A stretch of DNA of 64,000 nucleotides. Origin: Strigamia acuminata (lineage: Eukaryota; Arthropoda; Chilopoda; Geophilomorpha; Linotaeniidae). This document shows, piece after piece, positions 21,691 through 31,974 of this stretch. The notes under the pieces were generated by a model. The model was not told where the DNA came from, did not search any database, and was given only the letters and a program-made list of their open reading frames with translations. The first letter of the stretch is position 1; the number at the start of each line of letters is the position of its first letter. Position numbers and translations under genes: made by a program. Location of the stretch: assembly GCA_949358305.1 (NCBI GenBank), contig OX442314.1, positions 36,987,211-37,051,210 of the forward strand, given 5' to 3'.

Positions 21691-22422
21691 TACACAGCAA
21701 CACAAATGTCATTGCTCTGCCGAAAATAGCGAGTATTGACCTTATTGCAACCAAATACTAACAACAGTAGACAACAATAATCCTTCCTTTTGCTACACCG
21801 AGAATCGGCTTTTATCCTGTTAACGATATAGAGTTTCCAGGGATACTGTGCCCAGGATGCCGCCGTGTCATACAATTTGTAAGTATCAACGATGGTTGCA
21901 TCGTTGAGACACGCACATATTTTGAGTGTTAGTAAACTGTTTCGGGGAAAACAGAGCTCTTACTAGCCGTCGCTATCGCCGATGACCACCGTGAGCTGCT
22001 CTGGAGTCATGGGCATCGTTGTACGAGTGAGTAACGAGGGAGAAGACGCCCTCCATTGCGTGTACAAAAAGTCGTTGTTACGCGCCATTGCATTTCCTTT
22101 GTTCCGCGACCGTTGTCGCTTTCATTAATGTAATTCCTTCACTAGTAGTATTTAATTTAGCTTAATTTTTTGGTTATTTATTATTTCATTTGTAATTTAA
22201 AGAATAAATCATTTTTTCATTTGAATTATACTTGCCTGTTTCATCATTAACCCCTAAACAACCAATTGTTGCTGTCCCTGATATAAGTCTTATAAACAAC
22301 ATTCAACCTGTGATTAATTTACCCAGATCGCAGCAAGCGATATGACCCAGCAAGAGTAGTTGTGTCCTGTGCTGACTCTGCTCTCCTCCACATTCACCAA
22401 TGCGACACTCAGTAGTGCGATG
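21691..22422. other. Intergenic, nothing recognised
   Basis: AT-rich noncoding DNA between two copies of the unnamed repeat. Short ORFs show no features. Confidence 0.4.
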
Positions 22423-22630
22423 ATGGAGGTGTAAACTCCCGAGGCACACGTCACCCTAAATTGGCTGGGGTGAACTATTAATTAACCGTTTCGATGCAGC
22501 AATTCCTTTGTTGCACCAAAATGAGCTAATTGCGCATATTTGCTGCGCAGATATGAAGTGTGCCAGGACTGCCAGGCTCCAATTTAGAGTTTTGACATAC
22601 TTTTGATTTCACAAACCCTAGTTTGTCAAT
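22423..22630 (+). repeat. Unnamed interspersed repeat, copy 3
   Basis: It is a shorter direct copy starting at GGAGGTGTAAACTCCC and ending TTGATTTCACAAAC, lacking the GTTTGGC hairpin part of copies 1 and 2. It keeps the TTAATTAACC and TGCAGCAA..CTTTGTTGCA block that copy 2 has lost, so copies 2 and 3 are not recent duplicates of each other. Confidence 0.65.
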
Positions 22631-22905
22631 TACATCGCGTTTCCAGAAGCCGCCCATTCAACTCTGAAGCCAATAACACCTTTTTCGTTTCCCATAATCG
22701 ATAGAGAGGTATTCAATTCGGAAGAAAGACCAACAACAAAAATATGAGAGCTGATGTGTTTCCATGGAGGAATACATTGGTCAGATTGATCGGCATTGAT
22801 ACATTGATACAGCCTCCATGAGCGGTTACATGGGCCATACTGGTGAGTACGACGGAATGGTTATGTTTGACCAGCCAGGTCATATATTAATATATACTGT
22901 ATACA

Positions 22906-22925
22906 GGGTGTATCAGAATTCATGT
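22906..22925 (+). repeat. TACAGGGTGTATC motif at the gypsy upstream edge
   Basis: The sequence TATACAGGGTGTATCAGAAT matches end motifs common to mariner-like elements and to some insect LTR borders. It could mark the 5' edge of the gypsy LTR region or an unrelated inserted end. No partner is seen nearby. Confidence 0.3.
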
Positions 22926-23072
22926 TACACAGAAATAGGGGATGTAGTGTTTGTAAGGATGACCGCCAGAGGGCGCGTCATCCAGAGGAAAGGTGAACGA
23001 GGATATAACCTGAATAAAACAGTTATTAGCTGGCTATGAACTGAAGCGGGTGCGCTGTCTTGAATATCATAA

Positions 23073-23090
23073 TGGCGACGAGGCAAACCG
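23073..23090 (+). promoter_or_regulatory. Putative primer-binding site of the gypsy element
   Basis: TGGCGACGAGG, three bases after an LTR-like end (..GAATATCA), has the TGG start and position expected of a primer-binding site, about 138 nt before the gag ATG. AATAAA at about 23,014 would be the LTR poly(A) signal. The LTR itself appears short or truncated (about 22,920-23,069) and has no 3' partner in the window. Confidence 0.45.
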
Positions 23091-24810
23091 AATTATATGG
23101 ATAAATTATGTGGACTATAAACTGTGATAACTGTGAGTGGACTTATAGAATTTGTGCATTTTGTTAGTTGAGTCAATTTCTGCGGTGTTGGTGCGGAGCT
23201 GCGAGGTGTCATGGCGGAGGAGGAAAAAAAGGTTGCGGTGGCGGCGGCGGCAACGACGCAAGGAGCTAGCTTCGTTCAAACAGCGAACATCCCGACCTTT
23301 GACGTACATGGAGAGGCCACGACACAATGCCAAAGATGGACGCGGTGGGTGAACAGACTCGAGATGTATTTAATTGCGGCGGGAATTACGGAGGACGAGA
23401 GGAAGATGGCAACTTTATTACACCAGGCTGGCGAGGAGGTATTTGCGGTGTATGAGACGTTAACTTTGGCCGCTGGTAGTCACACGTATAAAGGAGTGAA
23501 GGATGCATTAACAGCCTATTTTGTACCGAAAAAAAACACCGAGTTTTGTGTGTACACGTTTCGTGTGTCGCGACAAGAAGCGACAGAAACACTCGATAAG
23601 TATCAAATGCGCCTTCGCCATCTGGCGGTGGGGTGCGGTTTTCATGATGATGCCAGAGAGATTAAATCTCAACTCATTTTAGGAACAAATATGAACAAGT
23701 TACGGCGACAGGGATTGAGGGACGATACGCTGACCCTGAAACAATTGTTGGACCTGGGACGCGGATTGGAGGCATCTGAATGGCAAGCCCGACAGATGGA
23801 GAGAGGAGAGAAGGGGGAGCCGAGCGCCGTTAATCTGGTCCGTACGGGTGGCGAAACTCGCAAGAAGATCGATGGCGGGATGGAAAATCGTCGGGACGAG
23901 ATAATGAGCGGCGGTAGTCAAGGTGGAGCATTTGGAGCACGGGGTAGATCGAATTCGTTGCCGGGAAGGAAGTGCTTCAATTGTGGGCGGGGGTGGCCTC
24001 ATCCGAGCGCTCAGGAATGTCCAGCAAAAGGGGTCGCGTGTCGGGGATGTGGAAAGGTGGGGCATTTCGTTCGTTTTTGCCGTGCAAAACGGAGTGCGCC
24101 GATAGAAACAGGGCAAAAGATCAACAGGGTGGGTTGTGATTATGTGGATGAGTCCGATGAGGATGGGGATCTGTTCCGAGTGGGTCTGTGTGCGGATGGA
24201 AATAAGGGAAGAGCGAAGATGCCAGAAGTTCATTTAATAGTGGGTGAGGAACGAATGGAGGTGAAGTTCGTCGTTGATTCGGGAACATCTGTAAACATTT
24301 TGGGCAGAGACGATTATAGAAGTATGAAGAGTAAGCCGGTTTTGCAACAGAGTCGGGCAAAACTGATGACGTACGGCTCATCGGAACCTCTGCCTTTGTT
24401 GGGGCGGACGGAGTTGGCGTTTCGTTATGATGGAAAGAACTGGGTGACATCGGCTTATGTGGTGGACCGTCCGGGGGGTTCATTGCTAAATTACGAGACC
24501 GCGGAACAGTTGGGTATTGTCAAAATGGTGAATGACATAAAAAAGTCGACATTTGAAGAAGAGATAAAGCGGCAATATCCGAAACTTTTCCACGGAGTGG
24601 GGAAGTTAAAGGATTACCAGATACATTTGCACGTGGACGAAGAGATACCGCCGGTGGCGCAGAGGTACAGACCGCTGCCGTTTCGATTGCGAAAGAAGGT
24701 CGAGAAAGAGCTGGAGCGACTACTGAGAATGGACGTGATTGAACGAATCGACGAGGAGATGGGCCCGACACCCTGGGTTTCGCCAATTCATTGTGTGGAT
24801 AAACCGAGGG

Positions 24811-24815
24811 ACCCG
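24811..24815. repeat. Target-site duplication ACCCG (left)
   Basis: Identical to 31,970-31,974 on the other side of the copia element. The host gypsy codons read through as ..PRD/PDPDAIRL when one copy is counted. Confidence 0.93.
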
Positions 24816-25389
24816 TGTAGCAGAGGACGAAAAACTGGCACGAATTATCGTGCAGGCAAAGGCAAAACGACGAGACACGAAACGGTAATGGCGGCGACCG
24901 ACCCGGGCGCGCGTTACCGTAACTGGCGGCGACGTCTGCACGACGCGCACAAATACGGCGATAGAAAACGCCGTGACAACTGTTTGCACTTATAGTAGGC
25001 GTGCAAAGAGACTAAATACTTAAAATAATATAAAAGTTTACTTGGGAAATCATAACTTACACATTGAATCCATTTCTGGATGAGAAATACAATTGCGACC
25101 GTGTGTCGCCATGTTGGAAAAAACAAGTGAACAAGTGTACGCCAACTAGTGGCGGAATAACATATTACTAGTATCAAATATGATAAAGGATGCATTGTGC
25201 TCAATGCTAAACAATAAATAAGCAAGTGCATTATGCCAAAGGCACAACTAGATAATAAAACCCCGCAAAACGTGATTAACTGAAAGAATACATCGAGATA
25301 TAATAATTAGATAGTCAAATATCTGAAGATATAAATGGACAATAATATCATAACCCATATTATAGCAAATAGTGCATTGCACACCAACA
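24816..25389 (-). repeat. copia 3' LTR (574 bp)
   Basis: It is the left copy in window coordinates but the 3' LTR of the minus-strand element. It is bounded by TG/CA ends and has the ACCCG duplication on its outer side. Confidence 0.93.
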
Positions 25390-25402
25390 AATCCCCCCAT
25401 GC
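25390..25402 (-). promoter_or_regulatory. copia polypurine tract
   Basis: On the minus strand GCATGGGGGGATT abuts the 3' LTR. This purine run is the expected primer for plus-strand DNA synthesis. Confidence 0.75.
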
Positions 25403-25635
25403 TATAAAATGGGTTTTACAAATCAATAAATAAATAAAACAGAACACAGGACTTTCGGTGTCTGGTAAAAAAAGGTAAACAATAAATTTCGGAATTATCG
25501 TGTCGGGTACTTTCGTTTACATCACTTAACTAAGCTCATAATTCCCAATCTAACTACACGATAAAACCTCGAATCCGGTGAAAATAAATAAGGAATGTCC
25601 AAAAACTACGATTGAAAAACAAAAGTCATAATCGG

Positions 25636-28600
25636 TTACTGGCAGAAGATTCCCGAAGTGAGCTTCCGAAGTCGATCAGATGGTAGCCATTTTGTAAAAA
25701 TGTCCGCTACGTTGTCTTCACCCGGGATCTTTCGTAATTCGAATACTTTTGCCACGTACCACTCCCGCAACCAGTGATACTTCACACGAATGTGTTTGGT
25801 CTTCGCGTTTTCCACGTCGTTGGAGGTGAACTGGATGGACGCCAGCGCATCCGAATAGACGATGGGACGGGAGACGCGGTTCAAGAACGGGAGTTGAGCG
25901 AATATGTAGTCGAGCCAGTAGAGTTCTTTTACGCACTCGACGAGGGCGATGAACTCCGCTTCCATCGTCGAGCACGCAACCGAAGACTGTTTCTTACACG
26001 ACCAACCGATGGGGACGTTTCCGATGTACGTGATGAATCCCCCGAAGCTGAGCGATGTTTCGGTGTCGGAGGCCCAAGAAGCGTCGGTAAATGCCCATAA
26101 TTGGCTTGTCGTGCATCCGGACAATTCAATCGCCAAATCAGCCGTATTCGCGACGTATCGAAGAACTTGGAGGAGTGCGCGAATGTGGGTCTTGTTGAAA
26201 CAATTGTTATACTGAGATAACGCGATGACGGAATAGAGAATGTCCGGACGGGTTCGAGAGGCGAGGAATAGAAGTGATCCAATTAATGACCGATATGGGA
26301 AGTCGGAGAGATGTTCAGTGGATCCCTTCTTTAACGTCGTTCCAGGTGTAACGGGGACCTTGATCATTCTGTCGGCAGCAACCTCGAACTTCTTGATGAT
26401 CTTGTCGATATAAGACCGCTGAATGATGAACACCCTCCCCGCGGTTCTTATAAATTCGACACCAAGCAATCTGGAGATGGGCCCGAGGTTGACGATTTCG
26501 AATTTCGATGATATCAGCCGAATAATCCGATCCAAGATGCCGTCTGTCGAGTAGAATAGAACGATGTCGTCCACGTAGACCAGCATCACGGCCGATGTCC
26601 CGAATATATAAACGCAGTTACACGCTGGAAGTTTTCGAAATCCGAGTCCTCGCAGAGTTTCATCTAACTTCTCATACCACTGACGGCCAGATTGGTGGAG
26701 ACCGTACAGTGATTTAATGAGGAGCCAGACGTTATCGGGGTTCGAACAATGAGCGCCGGCCGGAATCCGCATGTAAACTCGATGCTCCAATTCCCCGTAA
26801 AGATACGCGCACTTTACGTCCAAGTGCGCGTCTTTCCACCCTTGTAGAATGACGAGTAGACAGAAGAAGAATCGGATGAGAACGAAGTTTACAACCGGGC
26901 TGAAGACCTCGTCGTAGTCCACGCCGAGAGTCTGCCGAAAGCCTTGCGCGACTAATCGGGCGCGATAACGTGTAATTTGTCCGGAAGTGTCGGTTTTTAA
27001 TTTGAACAACCATTTGCAACCGAGGATTGTCGTGTTCGGAGGCTTCGGAACTTCTTGGTAAACCTCGCGTTTCTTGAAGGTTCCCAATTCTTCGTCGATA
27101 GCTTCCTGCCACTTAGGGGCATCCGGGAACTTGACAGCCTCTGCGTACGACCCTGGTTCTCGACGGCAAAAATGGGCTCGAGGACGGAGTGCCGGCATGA
27201 CGGGTAATTGATGCTCGATGTTTCCGAAGTAGAATAGATCATCGTCGTAAAGAATTCCCTCTTTATCGCAATACTTTTGGATATCAGGTTTGGAGCGTAA
27301 GCGAACACCGGGCTTCGGAAAATAATAAACATCGATTTTTATCTGGCCCGGGACTTGGTCTTTGCGGAGATGTTCTTCTCGTCGCCAGTTGCTGAAAGGG
27401 TTATTTCCACCCACAGAGCGCCATTTGTAAGATGTGGCGCCCGTTTCAACAAGAATGGGCTGCTCTGCAGTACGAGTCGGTGCGGAGCCCCTCCTGGCGG
27501 TCACGAGCCTTGTTGGAGATCCCGGTGGCGTATTGGTCGGAGTGCCAGTCGGTGTAGTGCCTGTCGAAGTATCTGGACGCAATGTCGGTAATATTAAATC
27601 GGCCATTACATCGATTGGTGGCATCGCTTGCGCACCCAATACCGGAGATTGTCGACCAGGTGGAGGCGATTGGATACCCGGTGGTGGAGCGCGCGGAGGC
27701 GCGGAATCGTCGGAGTCATAATCTGACGAGTCTGGATCGTCCGAGTCAGGACCTGTCAACCATGTCGAATATTGGATCGTGTCGTCGAATTTGACATGAG
27801 ACGGTGGCGTAGTAGATGCACGAGGTCCGGGTTGGAAAGACTCTTCGAATGTCGGTTGGGAAGGGCGCTGAGAGCGACGATAAGACTGTCGTTCATCAAT
27901 CTTTACGTGGATCGACTCCACGACTTTGTTGTCGACTGGGTTCCAAACTCGATATCCTCGAGTTCCCACCGCGTAGCCGACTAAAAATCCTTCCCAGGCG
28001 CGTGGCGCCAACTTGTTGCGTCCCGGAGCAGTGTAATGGACCCAACATTTCGATCCGAGTCTACGGAGATGCCGAACGGATAGAGCACGCTGCCGCCATA
28101 GGATATACGGCACTTCATTCTTAATACGGGAATGTGGGCAGCGGTTCTTGATGTAGGAAAATGAAACGGCAATTTCTGCCCATAGTTCTTCGGGAAGTTT
28201 CGTCTCATCCAACGTCGCCCGCATGAAGTCGGCCATCGTCCTGTTAATGCGTTCGGCCGTGCCGTTCATCTGGGGGCTCGCTGGATTCGTGCGTTGTCCC
28301 TGAATTCCACTTTTACGTAGGTAATCCATAAACTCGTTCTACATAAACTCCCCGCCTTGATCAGTTCGAATGGCCTTAACCCGCGTGTCTGCGACGCGTT
28401 CGATGCGAGAAACGAAATCCTTAAAGCATTCGAAAGTCTGAGATTTTTGAGCCAGCGGGAACATCCACGTGTAACGCGTTGCGTCATCAATTATGGTAAA
28501 AATGTAGCGAGCACCGCCAAAAGAGTTGACTGGATGTGGTCCCCAAAGATCCATGTGGAGAAGGTCCAACGCTTTTGACGTCATCGGGTGTTCGTCGGGC

Positions 28601-30423
28601 TTGTGTGATGCCCTGGTCGATTTGGCCACCCTGCAGTGATTGCAGGTTAACTCCTTAATGACCTCACTAGGTTCGATGCCATAAACCTGTTCATTCGCTG
28701 CTAAGAGCTTCATGGCATTCGTGTGCAAGTGGCCAAGTCGACTGTGCCATATGCCGGTCGCGTCCTTTTTGGCAGTTGGAGCTGCGACCTTCTTCTGATT
28801 GACTTTAGGAGGAGGTGTTTTCAAGGACGGAATTGTTTGCAATACTTCGGCAAAGGTTTGTGAAGGGGAAGGAGCGGTATTGGCTTGGATAGGTGGATTC
28901 GGGACAAGTGTTGGAACGGGAGGAGATTTCGGAACAGGAAGTGTTTGGGTCTCCTGAGTCAATGGGGGAAATTCCAACCGGAAATCCGATAATTCGCGTT
29001 CCTTCGGCTTCTTTCTAGGTTTGGGAACCTTTACAAAATCTTCCTCAACGGTTACTAATGTCTGTACTGGAGGTAAAGATTGCGAAGTCGAAATCACATT
29101 TGTCGCAGAAGTCACCGGTGGAGATAAGCCATCCACGTAGTAAAGTCCACCCTTCTCTTTGGCACGTAGAACAGAATGTTGGATGTCGGACTTGAAAATG
29201 TTCACATCCCCTTTGTAAAAATGGATATGAAACTCCTTTTTATCAATTTTCGACACCGAAATTAGATTGGCTTCGAAATTCGGCGCGTAGAATACATCTC
29301 GGAGATTCACTACACAAAGGCATCCATCAATATTCGTTTGGATTTGAACCGTTCCTTTCCCAGTCACTTGCGAGGTGCCTTGGCCGAGTTCAACATCGAA
29401 TGGTACAACTTTCACGAAGTCCGTAAACCATGACGCGACGTGGGAAATGTGATCTGTCGCGCCACAATCGACAATCCATTCATGGCTCTGCATAAAGTGA
29501 GCCGCAGGCATCTCGGTGATTTGTGGCGGAGCATTCACAAAGAAGTTAGCGTCCCGCCTAACTTGGGAACTGCCTTTGGGACGACCATCATTAGATTTAT
29601 TCAAACTGTTCTTTCCTCGTTTACGACTTTTACTTTTCGAAGGGCGTTGAAGTGACGCAGAAGGATTAGAATTCCTATTTCTTCGAGGTTCGGGGCACTT
29701 ATTCGCGTAATGTCCCATTTGGTCGCAGTTAAAACACTTTATCGAGGAAAGCGGTCGGTTCCGAGAGCGAGAGCGAGTTTGATCCGTCGCGTAAGCCTGC
29801 GAAGATGACGAAGTTTGATCACGAGACTTAAATGACCCTTGTCTCATGTACTCCGAGAGAAGTTGTTCGGACACTGCTTGGGGTTTGAACTTGTCGTCTT
29901 CCCAATGGTAGATCGAGAAGGAAACCTGCGAGTACTCGGGGGGAAGTAAATCAAGGTACTGGTACGCGTGATGGTCCTCTGACGTCTTCTCGCCAATGTC
30001 TTTCAATTTCTGAACGTGGTAATCCACACGTCCCAGAAAATCAGCCATCTCCTCCCCCTTTTCCAATCGCAGTCCGAGGAATTCACGCCGTAAAGCTGCT
30101 TTTCTGGCACGGGAGCTGGGTGCGTAGATTTTGGCCAGCGTATCCCACGCCTCTTTAGGCGTATTGCAGTTGTCCAGCGCTGATTTCTTGGGTTCGGAGA
30201 CAAAACCATAAATCAATCCTAGCGCCTTATCTTTGCGGCGTTTATGTTTCTTGAGTTCCTTCGGATCGACAGTCTTTTTAATTTCCTCCTCGTCCTCTTC
30301 GGTGACGTGATGCCATAAAGATTCGGATTTTAAAAGCATTTTCATGCTGCGCGCCCACATCTCGTAGTTTCCTACGGCAAGTATGGGCACGCGCGTCATC
30401 GAGAGTTCGGAAGACTTCTGCAT
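25636..30423 (-). pseudogene. copia gag-pol polyprotein, one in-frame TAG
   Basis: The frame starts at ATG 30,423-30,421 and ends at 25,636, about 1,595 codons. A single TAG at 28,339-28,341 splits it into 694 and ~898 codons in the same frame. The order is gag (UBN2-type, MSRVPILAVGNYEMWARS-like start), zinc knuckle CFNCDQMGHYANKC (~228), protease WIVDCGATDH (~318), pre-integrase finger (WHSRLGHLHTNAM..CNHC, ~565-600), integrase (HMDLWGP; RTDQGGEFM, then TAG, then NEFMDYLRKSG; QMNGTAERINR), proline-rich linker, reverse transcriptase (YVDDIVLF) and RNase H (YSDALASIQ, TKHIRVKYHWLREW). The TAG is in the integrase core, so it is more likely a disabling mutation than a natural gag/pol readthrough site. 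Confidence 0.93.
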
Positions 30424-31375
30424 GATCGGTGTCCAAACACAAACGTGAAAAATATCGTGGCTTTAGAAGTGGTACGGGCAATCGTATTTCGATGAGCGGA
30501 GCACTGATTCGAAGCACACACTTATCGTCGCACAAATCACTCGAAGCACTGTCAAAGCGGAAACCACGACGGGGAGGCAATGCTACAATTGCCTTGATAA
30601 CCTGTGCTGAGTATCCCCCTAACGCCCTTTGCAAACCGCCTAGGGCCACGGAAACGTTAGGTGGCGCAGGGATAGCCTCAACACAGAATACAAATTTCAC
30701 GAGCCCGACTGGACTAAGGGTGAAATCGATACTAAGGGACCCACTCCAAAAATGGGGACTTAAAACTAACAATATAATAACGAAATCTGAAAAGCAATAG
30801 GAAGGCGAAATTGATGAATCTGTTGCGGTGCTCGTCGCAACACGCAACCACGCGTAGAAAACGCGGAAATTGATCAAAAATCGTCGAATTGCTAAATCGT
30901 CGGTACTGTACGCACACCGGGGTGCAATACAGCGGGTTGAACCCGTTTCTGGTTGATAACGTCGCTCGGACGTTGTCGAATCGTTGAAAATCTGAAAAAT
31001 ACAAAATAAATTCGGAAAACTCGCGAAACCCGCGTAAATTTCCCGGTTAACGACAAAAATAATCACACTTGGTGTGTGAAAACGTTGCTGCACGTTCAAA
31101 ACCGTCGTCAAACTCTTCAAATCGTCGAAATCTACAAATAAATAAAAGAAAACCCGGAAAATCTGCGAAACCCGCACAAATTTCCGATTAATAACACAAA
31201 TAAATGCACTTCGTGCGCAAAAACGTCGATCCTCGTGGGAAAACGTCGTTGGCAGCTTGAAAATCGTCGTCGTAAATCGCCGAGACCTGAAAAATAGGAA
31301 TTTTCGCCGAAAAACGCGAAATTCGCGAAATTTGGCGATAAATTAGCGCAGTTTGGCGTGCACAGTTGGAAAGCC
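30424..31375 (-). other. copia leader (5' UTR) with direct repeats
   Basis: This is noncoding between the primer-binding site and the ATG. Two diverged direct repeats of roughly 140 bp lie at about 31,010-31,155 and 31,155-31,290 (shared landmarks CGAAACCCGC, TTTCCSRTTAA, CACTTSGTG, AAAACGTYG, AAATCGTCG). They might contain packaging or promoter elements. Short ORFs in it are not conserved-looking. Confidence 0.6.
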
Positions 31376-31393
31376 AACCACCCTCTGCTACCA
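31376..31393 (-). promoter_or_regulatory. copia primer-binding site, initiator tRNA-Met
   Basis: On the minus strand, two bases after the 5' LTR, TGGTAGCAGAGGGTGGTT is complementary to the 3' end of animal initiator tRNA-Met (expected TGGTAGCAGAGGATGGTT) with one mismatch. Use of the tRNA 3' end is unlike Drosophila copia itself, which uses an internal tRNA-Met site. Confidence 0.85.
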
Positions 31394-31395
31394 AC

Positions 31396-31969
31396 TGTAG
31401 CAGAGGACGAAAAACTGGCACGAATTATCGTGCAGGCAAAGGCAAAACGACGAGACACGAAACGGTAATGGCGGCGACCGACCCGGGCGCGCGTTACCGT
31501 AACTGGCGGCGACGTCTGCACGACGCGCACAAATACGGCGATAGAAAACGCCGTGACAACTGTTTGCACTTATAGTAGGCGTGCAAAGAGACTAAATACT
31601 TAAAATAATATAAAAGTTTACTTGGGAAATCATAACTTACACATTGAATCCATCTCTGGATGAGAAATACAATTGCGACCGTGTGTCGCCATGTTGGAAA
31701 AAACAAGTGAACAAGTGTACGCCAACTAGTGGCGGAATAACATATTACTAGTATCAAATATGATAAAGGATGCATTGTGCTCAATGCTAAACAATAAATA
31801 AGCAAGTGCATTATGCCAAAGGCACAACTAGATAATAAAACCCCGCAAAACGTGATTAACTGAAAGAATACATCGAGATATAATAATTAGATAGTCAAAT
31901 ATCTGAAGATATAAATGGACAATAATATCATAACCCATATTATAGCAAATAGTGCATTGCACACCAACA
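31396..31969 (-). repeat. copia 5' LTR (574 bp)
   Basis: It is the right copy in window coordinates and the 5' LTR of the minus-strand element. It is identical to the other LTR by eye except at about 31,655. The promoter of the element is expected here. Confidence 0.93.
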
Positions 31970-31974
31970 ACCCG
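31970..31974. repeat. Target-site duplication ACCCG (right)
   Basis: Second copy of the 5-bp duplication; the gypsy frame resumes at 31,975 with DPDAIRLCVDARE. Confidence 0.93.

Larger units (their letters stand above)
24816..31969 (-). mobile_element. Full-length Ty1/copia retrotransposon nested in gypsy
   Basis: The element is 7,154 bp, transcribed on the minus strand, with 574-bp LTRs (TGTTGGTG..GCTACA in its own sense), a 5-bp target duplication, a primer-binding site next to the 5' LTR and a G-rich polypurine tract next to the 3' LTR. Scanning the two LTRs by eye shows one difference (T at about 25,075, C at about 31,655), so the insertion is young. It has one gag-pol frame broken by a single TAG. 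The roughly 950-nt leader before the ATG is unusually long and contains direct repeats. Confidence 0.95.

Noticed and set aside
23152-23352. Small ORF upstream of and overlapping the gypsy gag start
   Set aside because: Arginine-rich shadow of the gag frame.
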